In this document: positions 7,168-16,924 of the stretch, piece by piece | Numbering within the stretch: position 1 is the stretch's first letter | How the letters are laid out: each line of letters begins with the position of its first letter | Source: Bacillus sp. FJAT-28004 | GTDB lineage: Bacteria > Bacillota > Bacilli > Paenibacillales > Paenibacillaceae | NCBI RefSeq assembly: GCF_001280845.1 | Contig: NZ_LGHP01000001.1 | Location: 2,799,151 to 2,847,375 of the forward strand | DNA length: 48,225 nucleotides | Reading direction: 5' to 3' | Notes under the pieces: model-generated | What the model was told of the DNA's origin: nothing | Database searches by the model: none | Seen by the model: only the letters and a program-made list of their open reading frames with translations | Translations under genes and position numbers: made by a program

Positions 7168-10100
7168 CTAAATCGAACAATAAAGTTTATGAATGATAGC
7201 GCCTTGATGATTACGTTCCATCTTAATCACTTGATCGAATTGATCAACTGCATCCTGCTTTCGGTCCAAACCAAGGAAACCTAGGCCCATCATAAAACGA
7301 CAATGGATAACATTACGCTTGTTCAAATCCTCCTCGAATACGAGAAAATCAGGAAGCGATACGGCAAAGTAGTCAATTTTGACATCATCAAACAGATGTT
7401 TTTCCGCGAAGTCGATCATCTTGTTAAACCTGCGTTTTGCTTCTTTGTCATTTTGTAGTTTGAGCCATGCCAAGCCTTGATAAAAAATCATTTCAGGCGG
7501 TTGATCGTTATAGAACATCGCGCTCGCAGGTTCCTCGAGACCTTGTGAAGCCATTTTGAAGGCTTCTTTGGCTTCAGTCTCCTGACCAAGTCCTTCTAGT
7601 GCACAGCCCAGAAAGTAATATACATTATTCTCTTGCGCTCCCGCCAGCTTCGCTTCTCCGAGATTTTCCGGATTGTTTAGCGCTTTCTTAAGCAGGTTCA
7701 CAGCATCTAAATAACGTTTCTCGACTAACCCCTTCTTTGCAAGTTCTACGCATGCCAGAACATATTGCCCTAGGGTCTTACCTTCGCCACCTTCCCAAGG
7801 ATGGAATTGACGGGATTCGAGCAGATTAATGGCTTGTTCATGAAGACCAAGCGTATTGTGAAGGGTTACATATTCCAAATACAAATCATCACGTTCTTGA
7901 ACTAAAGCGATGTGACGCTCAAGGGCATCCAACCTTTGCGCTGGTTCGATATCAATTTTTTTATACTGTTGATCCAACTCATAGAAGACACGTGCATCCG
8001 AAGTATCGCATGCAAAAGCTGTCTCTAATGACTTCTGTGCTTTATCAGCATCATTTATTTTATTAAAGCTGGCCAGAGCCAAATTGCGATGTGCGGTCGA
8101 GAAGGAAGGATCAAGTTCAATTGACGTTTCCCAATGCGCCACGGCATCAAGATGCCGTTTCTTGTCGTAATATAAATTGCCTAAAAAGTAATGAGCCTTG
8201 GAATCATTCGGACGCATCTCAATAACAAATCGAAGTATCGTAAGATCAAATAAATGGTTAGGGAAGCAGTAGTCTGGCATCGATGTGCTGCCCGCATGAA
8301 GATGACAATCCGACAAGCCCGTCTGACCATCTTTTGCATAACAGTAAGCCAGAGCATAATGAATCATTGGGTAAGCGTCTGACTGATCATCCGGTGCAAT
8401 ACAGTGTAAAACCCGTATCGCTTCGTTATATAGTCCTGCTCCAGCATAATCAGAGGCAAGCGCCAAATGGTTATGTGAATCCTTGCGCATGAGGACATCC
8501 ATATCTCCGCGTATTTTATTCGCACGATCATGGTCATTTTCCAACATATAGACTAAGTAAAGTTCGTTATACGCCCCAAAATCAGCGATGTCCAGCGTAA
8601 GCGTTTCTTTTGCATATTTCTTAGCTGCTTCCAATCTTCCCAACCTGCGAAGCAAAGCGGCTTTTAAATCGCGTGCTTTGTAGTTGCGTGCATTGCGAAT
8701 CAAGGAACGCTCAACAAGCTCAAGCCCTTCAACATAAGCGCCTTTCTCTGAAGCGATTTGAGCTAATGAGAAATAACCGCTGTCCTGCCAAGCTGCCGAC
8801 CATACTGATTTATAAAATGCTGCGAATGCCTCATCTAAGCGATCTTGATGCTTAAGCGATACGCCCAGCTGATAATAGGCTTCGCTGTCATAAGGGTTAG
8901 GATTTCGCCAAGTTAAGCTGCTAATTGCTTTCCGGAAATATCCTTCGCTTTCTCGAAACAGGCCTCTGCGCAGCAGCAGCGTTCCGTAAGCCACATTTAT
9001 CCGTATATCATTCTCATCCCGTTGCAAACCTTCCAGGTAATAGGCTTCCGGTTCAAAAGTGGCATGCCGATATTGCTCCAGATGCAGGCCAGCCAAATAT
9101 AGCTGCTCGTTAGTTTTCAACTCCTGCGGCTCTGGCATCGGCTTAGCTGCATCCGGAATTTCTTCAATTTGTGGTTTCTTGGGCTGATAGCTGACTAGTA
9201 CACGACCAGAAGCATCCTTTACGGTAAGCAATAAATCATGAGCCTGATCATCCTCATACAATGGAACTATGGAAGTAAACGTTCCGTTCGGACTTAGGTC
9301 TGCCGTTTCTTGCACATATACCCTGCCCTTGCTTTTCAACTCTATTAACGCTGCCTCGAAGTCCGAGGTCGCGTAGACTTGTATGGTCACATTCTTTTCA
9401 TAAGAATTAACCTCTAGATTAACTGCTGCATCGATTGAAGCATTTTTGACGACTCCAATATTTTTATAAGGCATGAAATATTGCTTAAAAGACTTCTCCT
9501 CATAGGGCTGCAGCCATGTGAAATCTGGCTGATTATCCGTGTATACACCTGTCATTAGCTCAATATACGGACCGTCCTCATCGGTTAAGCTGCGATCCCA
9601 TGCTTGCCCGAACTCGCCATTTCCCCAGGTCCATTGCTTTTTTCCTGGAGAGATATGATGATTGGCAACATGCAGCAAACCCGCTTGAACCGAGTGATCA
9701 TATCCGCCGACAAAGTTATAGTCAGATTTATATGCCATATAGGAGGTTGGAACCGGAATGTTTTTGTAACGAGAAATGTCAACGCCCTCAGAATAATCCA
9801 TTTTATAATAGGTGCCGGTTGCAATTGGAAACTTCGATACATCACGCTTGCCGTGATCAAATACTGCATTGACATCGGGAGGAAATACCGATTGTGTGTG
9901 GTCATTAACGGCCACCGCAGGGTTCGCCCACCATAGAAATGTTTGCGGCTCTGAAGTTCGATTATAGAGCTGCGCATGAATTTCCAAGTACGCCTTGTCA
10001 GGATGTAAGGTAAAACCGGCCGTTACTTTTGTTCCGTACATACGATCGATCTCGCTTACCCACACGGTTGCGCTGCCATCATCATTTTCCTCTAGACGGT

Positions 10101-10509
10101 ATTCAACTGGGCCAAAGGTATTTGGACGATGATGCTGCGGCCAGTTGAACTCGATGCCGCCTGAAATCCATGGTCCTGCCAAACCGACAAGAGCCGGCTT
10201 AATCACACGATTGTAATACACGAAATCATAATTATTTGTTTTATCTACTGCCCGATAAATTCTCCCCCCGATTTCCGGCATAATCTCAATACGTAAATAT
10301 TTATTTTCAAGGATGGCCATTTTGTATGCTTTAGGTAGCTTTTCGTCTTCAATCTTATCAATTACCGCATGCGGATACACTCTGCCTGAGCTTCCTTGAT
10401 AGACACGCCTTTCCAGAAACATCGGATTTTTATCTGGTTTGCCAACCGCGTAAGTGGGAATTTGTACAACTTCCTCCCATACCCGTGAACGTTCAGTAAA
10501 TGCTGCCAA
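7168..10509 (-). CDS. DUF5107-domain protein with C-terminal TPR repeats
   Basis: A very large cytoplasmic protein of about 1113 residues with no signal peptide. The first 360 or so residues form a DUF5107 region with a galactose-mutarotase-like beta-sandwich character (ENKYLRIEIMPEIGGRIYRA, SGGIEFNWPQHHRP, QTFLWWANPAVAVND). A linker of about 110 residues follows, then many tetratricopeptide repeats (for example AYYQLGVSLKHQDRLDEAFA and AHYFLGNLYYDKKRHLDAVA) to the end. Such proteins occur in carbohydrate loci and are thought to act on or bind glycans, but no reaction is established. I prefer TTG at 10509, eight bases after GAGGAG; GTG at 10518 lies too close to that site. It is transcribed divergently from an AraC regulator, its probable controller. 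Confidence 0.88.
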   Translation of the reverse strand: MAAFTERSRVWEEVVQIPTYAVGKPDKNPMFLERRVYQGSSGRVYPHAVIDKIEDEKLPKAYKMAILENKYLRIEIMPEIGGRIYRAVDKTNNYDFVYYNRVIKPALVGLAGPWISGGIEFNWPQHHRPNTFGPVEYRLEENDDGSATVWVSEIDRMYGTKVTAGFTLHPDKAYLEIHAQLYNRTSEPQTFLWWANPAVAVNDHTQSVFPPDVNAVFDHGKRDVSKFPIATGTYYKMDYSEGVDISRYKNIPVPTSYMAYKSDYNFVGGYDHSVQAGLLHVANHHISPGKKQWTWGNGEFGQAWDRSLTDEDGPYIELMTGVYTDNQPDFTWLQPYEEKSFKQYFMPYKNIGVVKNASIDAAVNLEVNSYEKNVTIQVYATSDFEAALIELKSKGRVYVQETADLSPNGTFTSIVPLYEDDQAHDLLLTVKDASGRVLVSYQPKKPQIEEIPDAAKPMPEPQELKTNEQLYLAGLHLEQYRHATFEPEAYYLEGLQRDENDIRINVAYGTLLLRRGLFRESEGYFRKAISSLTWRNPNPYDSEAYYQLGVSLKHQDRLDEAFAAFYKSVWSAAWQDSGYFSLAQIASEKGAYVEGLELVERSLIRNARNYKARDLKAALLRRLGRLEAAKKYAKETLTLDIADFGAYNELYLVYMLENDHDRANKIRGDMDVLMRKDSHNHLALASDYAGAGLYNEAIRVLHCIAPDDQSDAYPMIHYALAYCYAKDGQTGLSDCHLHAGSTSMPDYCFPNHLFDLTILRFVIEMRPNDSKAHYFLGNLYYDKKRHLDAVAHWETSIELDPSFSTAHRNLALASFNKINDADKAQKSLETAFACDTSDARVFYELDQQYKKIDIEPAQRLDALERHIALVQERDDLYLEYVTLHNTLGLHEQAINLLESRQFHPWEGGEGKTLGQYVLACVELAKKGLVEKRYLDAVNLLKKALNNPENLGEAKLAGAQENNVYYFLGCALEGLGQETEAKEAFKMASQGLEEPASAMFYNDQPPEMIFYQGLAWLKLQNDKEAKRRFNKMIDFAEKHLFDDVKIDYFAVSLPDFLVFEEDLNKRNVIHCRFMMGLGFLGLDRKQDAVDQFDQVIKMERNHQGAIIHKLYCSI

Positions 10510-10625
10510 TGTATTCACTCCTCATCATCATTTGAGTTATGCTATACGTATACCTTACAGTAGTCAGGGAGTGCATACCATTCACAAAAGACTGATGATG
10601 ATGGATTATATTCTTATTATAGGAA

Positions 10626-11516
10626 GTGATGAAGCTGTTGAAGAAAGCAACAGGTTTCGATGCAGAGAAAATAATCGTATTGCCCCGTTACCAGCTTAAT
10701 GAAATGGAATCTCATCTTATAGTTAGAGAAACCTACATTACTGATATCGGATACTTCCCTCGCGCCGAACACCATTATCGCAAACGACCTGTTGGATGTG
10801 ACTCCCATATTATAATTTACTGTGCAAGCGGCGAGGGATGGATTAAGATCGGTTCTGACCAGAAGATCCGTGTATCGAAGCAGACGCTCGTGTTCATTCC
10901 TGCTAACGAACCGCATTCTTATGGCGCAGAAGAAACAAATCCTTGGAGCATTTACTGGTTTCATCTTAAAGGGAGTCAAACCGAGATGCTCATTAAAAAC
11001 GTTGGGCTCGAAACAGGATCACTTCAATTATCGTTAAGCGAAGCTGAGACTTTGTTGGAATTCTTTCACCAATGCTATGATTTGTTGTCCGCCAAAGCAT
11101 ACTCGCTCCCGCATCATATTCATGTCTCTTATACAATCCGATACTTACTCAGCTTCATAGGACTAATTCCAAGAAGAAAACAAGATGGAAACGCAGATGA
11201 TTTCATCGAAAACGCCATTCGATATATGAAGGAAAAGATTGAATCTAATCTGACACTTGAGGACCTTGTTGCGTATACACGCATATCGAAGCAGCATCTC
11301 AATCATCTGTTTAGAAAGTCAACAGGTTGTCCGCCAATTGACTATTATTTACGATTAAAAATGCAGCGTGCTGGAGAATTGCTTGATTTAACAGATAGCA
11401 GCGTCAAACAAATCAGCCTGTCTCTAGGTATTAATGATCCTTATTACTTCTCTCGATTGTTTAAAAAAATGATTGGAGTATCTCCAGCTGCTTATCGCGA
11501 CCATTTGAAAGGGTAA
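10626..11516 (+). CDS. AraC-family transcriptional regulator with N-terminal cupin
   Basis: A 296-residue regulator. The N-terminal half is an AraC-type cupin arm (SHIIIYCASGEGWIKIGSDQ, then TLVFIPANEPHSYGAEE). The C-terminal 100 residues contain two helix-turn-helix units: LTLEDLVAYTRISKQHLNHL with FRKSTGCPPIDYYLRLKM, and SVKQISLSLGINDPYYFSRL with FKKMIGVSPAAYR. The start is uncertain: GTG 10626 and ATG 10629 both sit close to AGGAAG, and a TTG slightly downstream has better spacing. It is divergent from the DUF5107/TPR gene across a 110-base gap, so it probably senses a sugar and controls that gene. Confidence 0.92.
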   Translation: MMKLLKKATGFDAEKIIVLPRYQLNEMESHLIVRETYITDIGYFPRAEHHYRKRPVGCDSHIIIYCASGEGWIKIGSDQKIRVSKQTLVFIPANEPHSYGAEETNPWSIYWFHLKGSQTEMLIKNVGLETGSLQLSLSEAETLLEFFHQCYDLLSAKAYSLPHHIHVSYTIRYLLSFIGLIPRRKQDGNADDFIENAIRYMKEKIESNLTLEDLVAYTRISKQHLNHLFRKSTGCPPIDYYLRLKMQRAGELLDLTDSSVKQISLSLGINDPYYFSRLFKKMIGVSPAAYRDHLKG

Positions 11517-11525
11517 TAAACTAAC

Positions 11526-11554
11526 AAGCCCCGATGATAGCATCATCGGGGCTT
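11526..11554. terminator. Hairpin terminator between convergent genes (weak T run)
   Basis: A 13-bp perfect stem AAGCCCCGATGAT (11526-11538) with ATCATCGGGGCTT (11542-11554), ten bases after the AraC stop. It lacks a long T run on either strand, so termination efficiency is uncertain. Confidence 0.65.
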
Positions 11555-11588
11555 CGATGTTCACATTTTCAGGTTCACGATGCTCCAA

Positions 11589-11614
11589 GGCGACCGATAT
11601 CACTATCGATCGCC
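11589..11614 (-). terminator. Hairpin downstream of the glycoside hydrolase gene
   Basis: GGCGACCGATA (11589-11599) pairs with TATCGATCGCC (11604-11614), one mismatch, 17 bases past the leftward stop. No T run follows, so it may be a 3'-end stabiliser as much as a terminator. Confidence 0.4.
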
Positions 11615-11630
11615 CCTTGTACCGTGAGAG

Positions 11631-14600
11631 CTATTCGCCCTCACCGCTTGAATAAATGGTAAAAATCAAATCGCGCTCTCCGTTATTTTCCGTAGTCCAT
11701 GTCTCGCCGCCGTCCAGTGAGATCCGCTCATACCCGTCCGGATAAGAATTTGTATCGTTATAGGCAAACCCGTAGTTATTATTCGTAGATTCGGTCATAA
11801 CCGATTTCGGCGATTTCAAGATAAAGCCGTATTTCTTGCTTGTATCCAAATTCTTCAGCTTCGGATAGATGGAATATGGACTCACGCTCCCCGGGATATT
11901 ATAGGCCGGGAGCGACGCGGAGAAGATCGTCTCCTGCGGGTTGTCCTGCTCATCCAGCATGACGATATCGAAGTAATAAGCGTCCGCCGGTACGGTATTT
12001 ACATAGCTCTCATAAATATACAGATCGATCTTCGGCAGGGTGCTGTCGTTCAGCTTGAACACCTGCATCCTTTGTACCTTGGCTCGAATGTCCGAATAGC
12101 TCGAGTAATCCGAATTGCTGTTGTCCTGGTCAATAATTGGACCGCTATTCCCCTCGACATAATAGGCTTCAATCTCTTCAATAGACGGGATAATATAATT
12201 CGTCTTCATGAACAATCTTATTTTTGATGTTGACACGGTTTCAAAATTAATGACTTTATTGTCACCAACCGTAAACCCTTTTGTGATGTCAACGTACTTC
12301 GTACCATCCCAGTACTGAAGCGCATAATTGGCGATCTGGAAACTAGAGCCTTTATGCTCTTTAATGACAACTCTGTTGACGGATGTCTTTTTGGCAAAAT
12401 CGATTTCAGCCCATTGATCGTTCAGCTGCCCTTCGGCCGCGCTCCATCTCGTGGATGAAAGGCCGTCCGTCAATTTGTCCGCTTCATATCCCGTATCGCT
12501 CCAGGTCGAGGATACTCCAGCTTGTTTGCCGAGGGCAAGATTGACCAAAGCGTCTCCTTTGTCTTTGCCTGATCCGCCTTTTGATACTCGAATAATGGCC
12601 GTACCATTCTTCTGGAGCGTGTGCGTAAACTTTCCGGATACTTTGCCCAGCACCTTCCCGGAGTAAAGCTCCGTTAACGTATGCTTGGCATTCGGGTTTA
12701 ATCCAAGTTCGGAGAGGTTGACCGTAATTTGCTTCTCTTCCTTGGCGTTCCAATTAGACAGGCCGACAATGACATCGCCGCCGTCATCAGTTATATAAAC
12801 AACCGACGGGGAATGTTCCCCTTTATGATACACATTCGGCATGTCTAAAGGCTTGGCGGCTTTGCCCTTCCGAACGAGCTCCAGCAGGTTCTTATTCTCA
12901 AGGATGCTCATCCTTTCCTCTGACAGGAATGGGAAGTTATCGCCTGCAAGCCAATGTCCCCCGCCCAGCGCAACAGTCGTTGCCAGCAGCTTGCCTTCAC
13001 TTTGACTGTATTTGTACCAGAAACCTTGAGAAAAATTTTCCGGAATAATCATGTCGGCATCATTGTATTCATACAGCGTACCGTTCGTCCACCACGAAGC
13101 GGCTGTGTTGAAAGCCTGCCGTTCGATGCCGGAATAACCATCTACTCCTATCGTCGTATCGCATGCCGATCTTCTGCCGTGAGCAAACGCTGCAGGCAGC
13201 AGAGGCGCAATCGATTCATTAATATAGATCGGGCGATCGGCCGCAAGAACCGCATCCCGGATAATCCCCATGCCGATTCGATAAGCTTGAACGCCGTTTA
13301 CCGCCGGGTCGTATCTCAGCCCGTCGTACATGCCCATGTCAATAAAATCGAGCTTAAGGTAGTCGAAGCCCCAATCGATATATTTCTGTATGGCGCTGCG
13401 CAGCGCCACTTGCGCCGCTGGATGGGTAATATCCATCGCATAGGTACCCAAATACGTTCTGATCAGCTGCCCGTTCTCATCCTTTAGTGAAATATCCCTA
13501 TGGTTATATTCCGTCCCCGGAATAGGCAGATCGAGCCAGGCATCATAGATCGTGAACGGCGTTTGATAGCCGCCGACCTTCAAGCCTTTCCCATGAACGT
13601 AATCCGCAAAGGCCTGCATCCCCTCTTCGAAAGGCAGATCCGAGACCGGCTGGAAACCTCCATCCAAGTTAAAATACTCGTAACCGAGCGGTTTAAGATG
13701 CTCAGCCATATAATCGACTAGCGGATACATCGCTTCGGCCGTCGCATAGTTGTAATGCGAGTAATACGTGTTGTAGCCCATAGGCACCTCGCCGTCCCAT
13801 TCCAAGCGAGGCTCCCCGATGTTGTACACGCTGCCGTATTCCTCAAGGCCGGCCTGATAATCTCCGTAATATCCGATGAAGAAGCGATCAGATGAGACTG
13901 TCTCCCCGCTTTGCGTGCCGCCCCAATTATAAAGGCTGAACGAGGTTAATGGTCCATTTGCCTGTTCCGCTTCCCCGAGCTTCTGGCTGCTCTTCCAATT
14001 TTTCACGGTTGCAGCGCCGGCCACGAAGCCTTGCTTGGACGTATTGTCGAACATGGCCGCAACCCAGTGGCTGATGCCGTTAAATGGCTCCCATTTCAAC
14101 TGCTCGCCTTCGAACCGGTCGGCGCCGTTCTGACTGTTGCCAAAATCATTGACAGGCGCTACCCCGAAATCAAAGTTATTCGAATAAGGAGTGGTGAAGA
14201 TGCGTTTGTCCGTGCCTGATCCGATATCAAGAAAGGAGGACGAAACCGGTTCAATCACTTCCACGGCTTGGGAAGCCGGACTGACTACACGCATATCGGT
14301 CAAAAAATAGGATTTATCCGAATAGAGATAGAACTGCGTCACGATCGCGGAGCCAGCATTCAATTCGTTATTAATCGTCAATTTCACACCGTTATGTCCG
14401 TAGCCGTCGTCCCCGATATTACTCCATTCGGCTGTCCGAACCGCAGGGTCGGTTGAACGAAATCTCGTATCATTACCGGCAAGCTTATAATTGGAATGAA
14501 AGTTTTGCAGAACCATTCGATCGCCCCAGGTGACGTTCCCTTGTCCGGTCGATAGATTATAAGTGAGCGTATACTGGCCGTTCGAGGCTTTCACGATCCC

Positions 14601-14720
14601 ATTTTTCTGTTCAATCTGCAACTTTTGCGGTTTAGCGAAACTATCGTAAGGCAGCATGACAACCCCCATAACGAATACTAATAAGATTGCAATCACTTTT
14701 CTTAACGCCATTTTATTCAT
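11631..14720 (-). CDS. Secreted clan GH-D alpha-galactosidase-like hydrolase with F5/8 C domain
   Basis: A 1029-residue exported enzyme. Residues 1-29 form a signal peptide (basic start, hydrophobic core, SFA-K cleavage region). An N-terminal beta-sandwich (about 35-300) precedes a TIM barrel (about 305-610) with MGYNTYYSHYNY, YEYFNLDGGFQ and the nucleophile motif DYLKLDF, where D458 is the expected catalytic aspartate of GH27/GH36-type retaining enzymes. A C-terminal beta domain follows, then an F5/8 type C (CBM32-like) carbohydrate-binding domain around 750-890 (LALGKQAGVSSTWS, LTDGLSSTRWSA). The last 140 residues are an unassigned beta-rich region. It likely releases galactose, or a related sugar, from polysaccharide outside the cell. 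GGAGGG precedes the ATG. It overlaps the remains of a second galactosidase gene. Confidence 0.9.
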   Translation of the reverse strand: MNKMALRKVIAILLVFVMGVVMLPYDSFAKPQKLQIEQKNGIVKASNGQYTLTYNLSTGQGNVTWGDRMVLQNFHSNYKLAGNDTRFRSTDPAVRTAEWSNIGDDGYGHNGVKLTINNELNAGSAIVTQFYLYSDKSYFLTDMRVVSPASQAVEVIEPVSSSFLDIGSGTDKRIFTTPYSNNFDFGVAPVNDFGNSQNGADRFEGEQLKWEPFNGISHWVAAMFDNTSKQGFVAGAATVKNWKSSQKLGEAEQANGPLTSFSLYNWGGTQSGETVSSDRFFIGYYGDYQAGLEEYGSVYNIGEPRLEWDGEVPMGYNTYYSHYNYATAEAMYPLVDYMAEHLKPLGYEYFNLDGGFQPVSDLPFEEGMQAFADYVHGKGLKVGGYQTPFTIYDAWLDLPIPGTEYNHRDISLKDENGQLIRTYLGTYAMDITHPAAQVALRSAIQKYIDWGFDYLKLDFIDMGMYDGLRYDPAVNGVQAYRIGMGIIRDAVLAADRPIYINESIAPLLPAAFAHGRRSACDTTIGVDGYSGIERQAFNTAASWWTNGTLYEYNDADMIIPENFSQGFWYKYSQSEGKLLATTVALGGGHWLAGDNFPFLSEERMSILENKNLLELVRKGKAAKPLDMPNVYHKGEHSPSVVYITDDGGDVIVGLSNWNAKEEKQITVNLSELGLNPNAKHTLTELYSGKVLGKVSGKFTHTLQKNGTAIIRVSKGGSGKDKGDALVNLALGKQAGVSSTWSDTGYEADKLTDGLSSTRWSAAEGQLNDQWAEIDFAKKTSVNRVVIKEHKGSSFQIANYALQYWDGTKYVDITKGFTVGDNKVINFETVSTSKIRLFMKTNYIIPSIEEIEAYYVEGNSGPIIDQDNSNSDYSSYSDIRAKVQRMQVFKLNDSTLPKIDLYIYESYVNTVPADAYYFDIVMLDEQDNPQETIFSASLPAYNIPGSVSPYSIYPKLKNLDTSKKYGFILKSPKSVMTESTNNNYGFAYNDTNSYPDGYERISLDGGETWTTENNGERDLIFTIYSSGEGE

Positions 14721-15140
14721 GTGTTCCCTCCCGAATTTTATTTCGAATCATGACACTATCGAAATCGCCTCGCATATTAAGAGGAATACCTGCGTTCATT
14801 AACGTGCTTCCATGCAGCTGAACAGTATCTTTCACCAGTCCCTCCACATCATATACCATGCCGCCGGCAAGACCCTGCAGCGAAATCGATTCTCGCTCCG
14901 CCCCAGAAGTTAAATTCCTCGCACTCACGTTCCACTTCGGCATCAAATGAACTGTGGAACTGAGAGCCGAGACGATGGGCGCAATCAAGCGCCGCTATCG
15001 TCTCTCCCCAATACAAGTGCTGGAGAATCCCTTTCTCGTTCACTCCGAACACATAAGATGTCCGCACGGTTTGAATTTCAAATAGATGCTTGTCTTCATG
15101 AACGATTGAACGATTATCGGCAATTCTGTCACATCATACT
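14713..15140 (-). pseudogene. Collapsed GH36 alpha-galactosidase: N- and C-termini joined
   Basis: On the minus strand one frame gives the start of a GH36 alpha-galactosidase (HLFEIQTVRTSYVFGVNEKG, LQHLYWGETIAALDC, SSFDAEVERECEEFNFWGG). Near 14893-14900 a second frame takes over and gives the end of the same family (ESISLQGLAGGMVYDVEG, then STLMNAGIPLNMRGDFDSVM). The intervening catalytic barrel, normally about 550-600 residues, is missing and the junction is frameshifted. No good start codon remains upstream. This is a dead gene produced by internal deletion. Its last bases overlap the start of the intact secreted hydrolase and could still supply upstream transcription. Confidence 0.85.
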
Positions 15141-15146
15141 ATGATA

Positions 15147-16784
15147 TTAATTCCAAAGTTCTTTTCGCTTGTTGTAATTATCCGTATAAATCTTCTCCAG
15201 CTTCGCAAGTCCTGCCGTTTCCAATTCCTTCATCATCGTGTCGTATAGTTTGACTGCTTCCGCCTCGGAAGGCGCCATTACCATCCTAGGGAAATACTTA
15301 TTAGTCGTCTCGCCGACCTTCGTTTGCATAATTGCTTCAGGAGTGCCGCCGCTTGGACCCAAGTTGTCATAAAGAGCCGTGTCATACGACGAATCTGCCA
15401 GGTTCTTGATCGCAAGATCGGCTACTGCGTCCGTCTCGTACCGACCGATTAAGTCATATGGCGTTCCATCCGACCCTGGACCGTTCTTGACTGTCCAGGT
15501 CCACTTCCGGATACCAGTTTCCGTGGAATAACCCGCCCAATCCTTTTTAAAACCCTCCAGAACTTCAGGCCTAGGAACATGCTTGCCATCCTTCATATCC
15601 CAGTGCGTTCCTTCAATACCCCACATCATCAAATATTGACCTTCCTCACTAGCTAGGAAATCAAGGAATTTAATAGCACGGACCGGATCGGCATTTTTCG
15701 TCGTAATTCCGATGCCATCCCATCCGAGCGAGTTTTTCGGTCCAAAGGTCGTTTTCTGCGGATCGATGCCTGGTGCAACGACTTTATAAGGATAAAATTG
15801 ACTTTCGTCTTTTTTGGATTGATCCGCCGCTTCCTCCTTCAATATCGTATTCGGCTTGCCCAGATTCCAAAAGGCATCCGTTGTCGCAAATACGCTGCCC
15901 GATGCCATCTTTTGTTCATATTGCTGTGTTTTTATCGTTGCCCATTCCGGATCGATAAGCTCCTCAGTATACAAGGAATTCATAAATTTGATCATGTCCA
16001 AATACTTCGGATCTCTCACGTCGCTTTTCAGTTCATTGCCCGTTTCATAATAAGGCATAATACCGTACATGCCTTTGAACGTGCCCGAAATCGCGCCCAT
16101 GTTCTCACCATTAAATGTCATGGCCATCGAAGGTTTGCCGTCAATTGTCGGATACTTCTCTTTGAAGCTTTTGAGCAGTCCGACAAACTCTTCAACGGTG
16201 AAGGGCTCACCATTGTTCACTTTATCCCCGGCTCCCAGCTCTCTCATTACATCCATTCTCATCATAAATCCGAAAACCGGATATTGCTCCAGCCCATACC
16301 AGTTGGCAAGGTAATAGTTCTTACCGTCCGTGTGCCGGGTCTTGTTCAGCATATCGCCATACATTTTCTTAATGTTCGGTCCATATTGGTCAATTAGATC
16401 GTTGAGAGGGATTAGCGCCCCAGCCGCAATATATTTGTCGAGAATATCGCCGCGTGAAATCGCCATCAAGTCAGGCAGATCGTTGCTTGCCAGCATCAGA
16501 TTTAATTTCTCGGCCGGATTGCCGGTTGGCTGTTGAATTTCCAAGGAAACGCCAGTCTTCTCGCTTATTTTTTTGGCTACTAAATTATCAAACGAATCAC
16601 CGACATTACGGTCAAAAAAAGTGAATTTGATCGGCGAGTTTCCCTCGGCTTCACCTTCTTCTTCTGCTGCAGGCGTATTAGCTTTACCCTCGTTTGTTGG
16701 TTCCCCATTGCTGCTGCAGCCTGCAAGCAGTGCCATCAATAAAAAAATCAGACCCGTAAATCGGACATGCCCCTTTTTTCTCAT
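15147..16784 (-). CDS. Extracellular solute-binding lipoprotein of a carbohydrate ABC importer
   Basis: A 545-residue family 1 binding protein of the LplA/YtcQ type. The lipoprotein signal ends in the lipobox LLAGC with Cys23 as the lipidated residue, followed by an acidic, disordered linker (to about 50). The periplasmic-binding fold starts at IKFTFFDRNVGDSF and contains LNLMLASNDLPDLMAISRGD and the late motif AIKFLDFLASEEGQYLMMWG. It would present oligosaccharide to the permeases encoded at 20378-22255. It is downstream of the sensor kinase on the same strand. No ATPase gene is present; importers of this type commonly share an MsmX-like ATPase encoded elsewhere. Confidence 0.93.
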   Translation of the reverse strand: MRKKGHVRFTGLIFLLMALLAGCSSNGEPTNEGKANTPAAEEEGEAEGNSPIKFTFFDRNVGDSFDNLVAKKISEKTGVSLEIQQPTGNPAEKLNLMLASNDLPDLMAISRGDILDKYIAAGALIPLNDLIDQYGPNIKKMYGDMLNKTRHTDGKNYYLANWYGLEQYPVFGFMMRMDVMRELGAGDKVNNGEPFTVEEFVGLLKSFKEKYPTIDGKPSMAMTFNGENMGAISGTFKGMYGIMPYYETGNELKSDVRDPKYLDMIKFMNSLYTEELIDPEWATIKTQQYEQKMASGSVFATTDAFWNLGKPNTILKEEAADQSKKDESQFYPYKVVAPGIDPQKTTFGPKNSLGWDGIGITTKNADPVRAIKFLDFLASEEGQYLMMWGIEGTHWDMKDGKHVPRPEVLEGFKKDWAGYSTETGIRKWTWTVKNGPGSDGTPYDLIGRYETDAVADLAIKNLADSSYDTALYDNLGPSGGTPEAIMQTKVGETTNKYFPRMVMAPSEAEAVKLYDTMMKELETAGLAKLEKIYTDNYNKRKELWN

Positions 16785-16924
16785 AGCTGATCTGTTCCTC
16801 CTTGAAATTAGGATGCAAATGAGTTCAACAATCGTCGAAACCGCTTTGCTTAGACTTTATTGTAGACACCAGACCGGTCTCGATTCTATACAACTTTGTT
16901 ATTAAACATGACGGAAAACGACTA

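Noticed and set aside
14713..15067. Two separate small leftward genes (91 and 72 residues)
   Set aside because: They are the two frames of one broken GH36 alpha-galactosidase, better called a single pseudogene.
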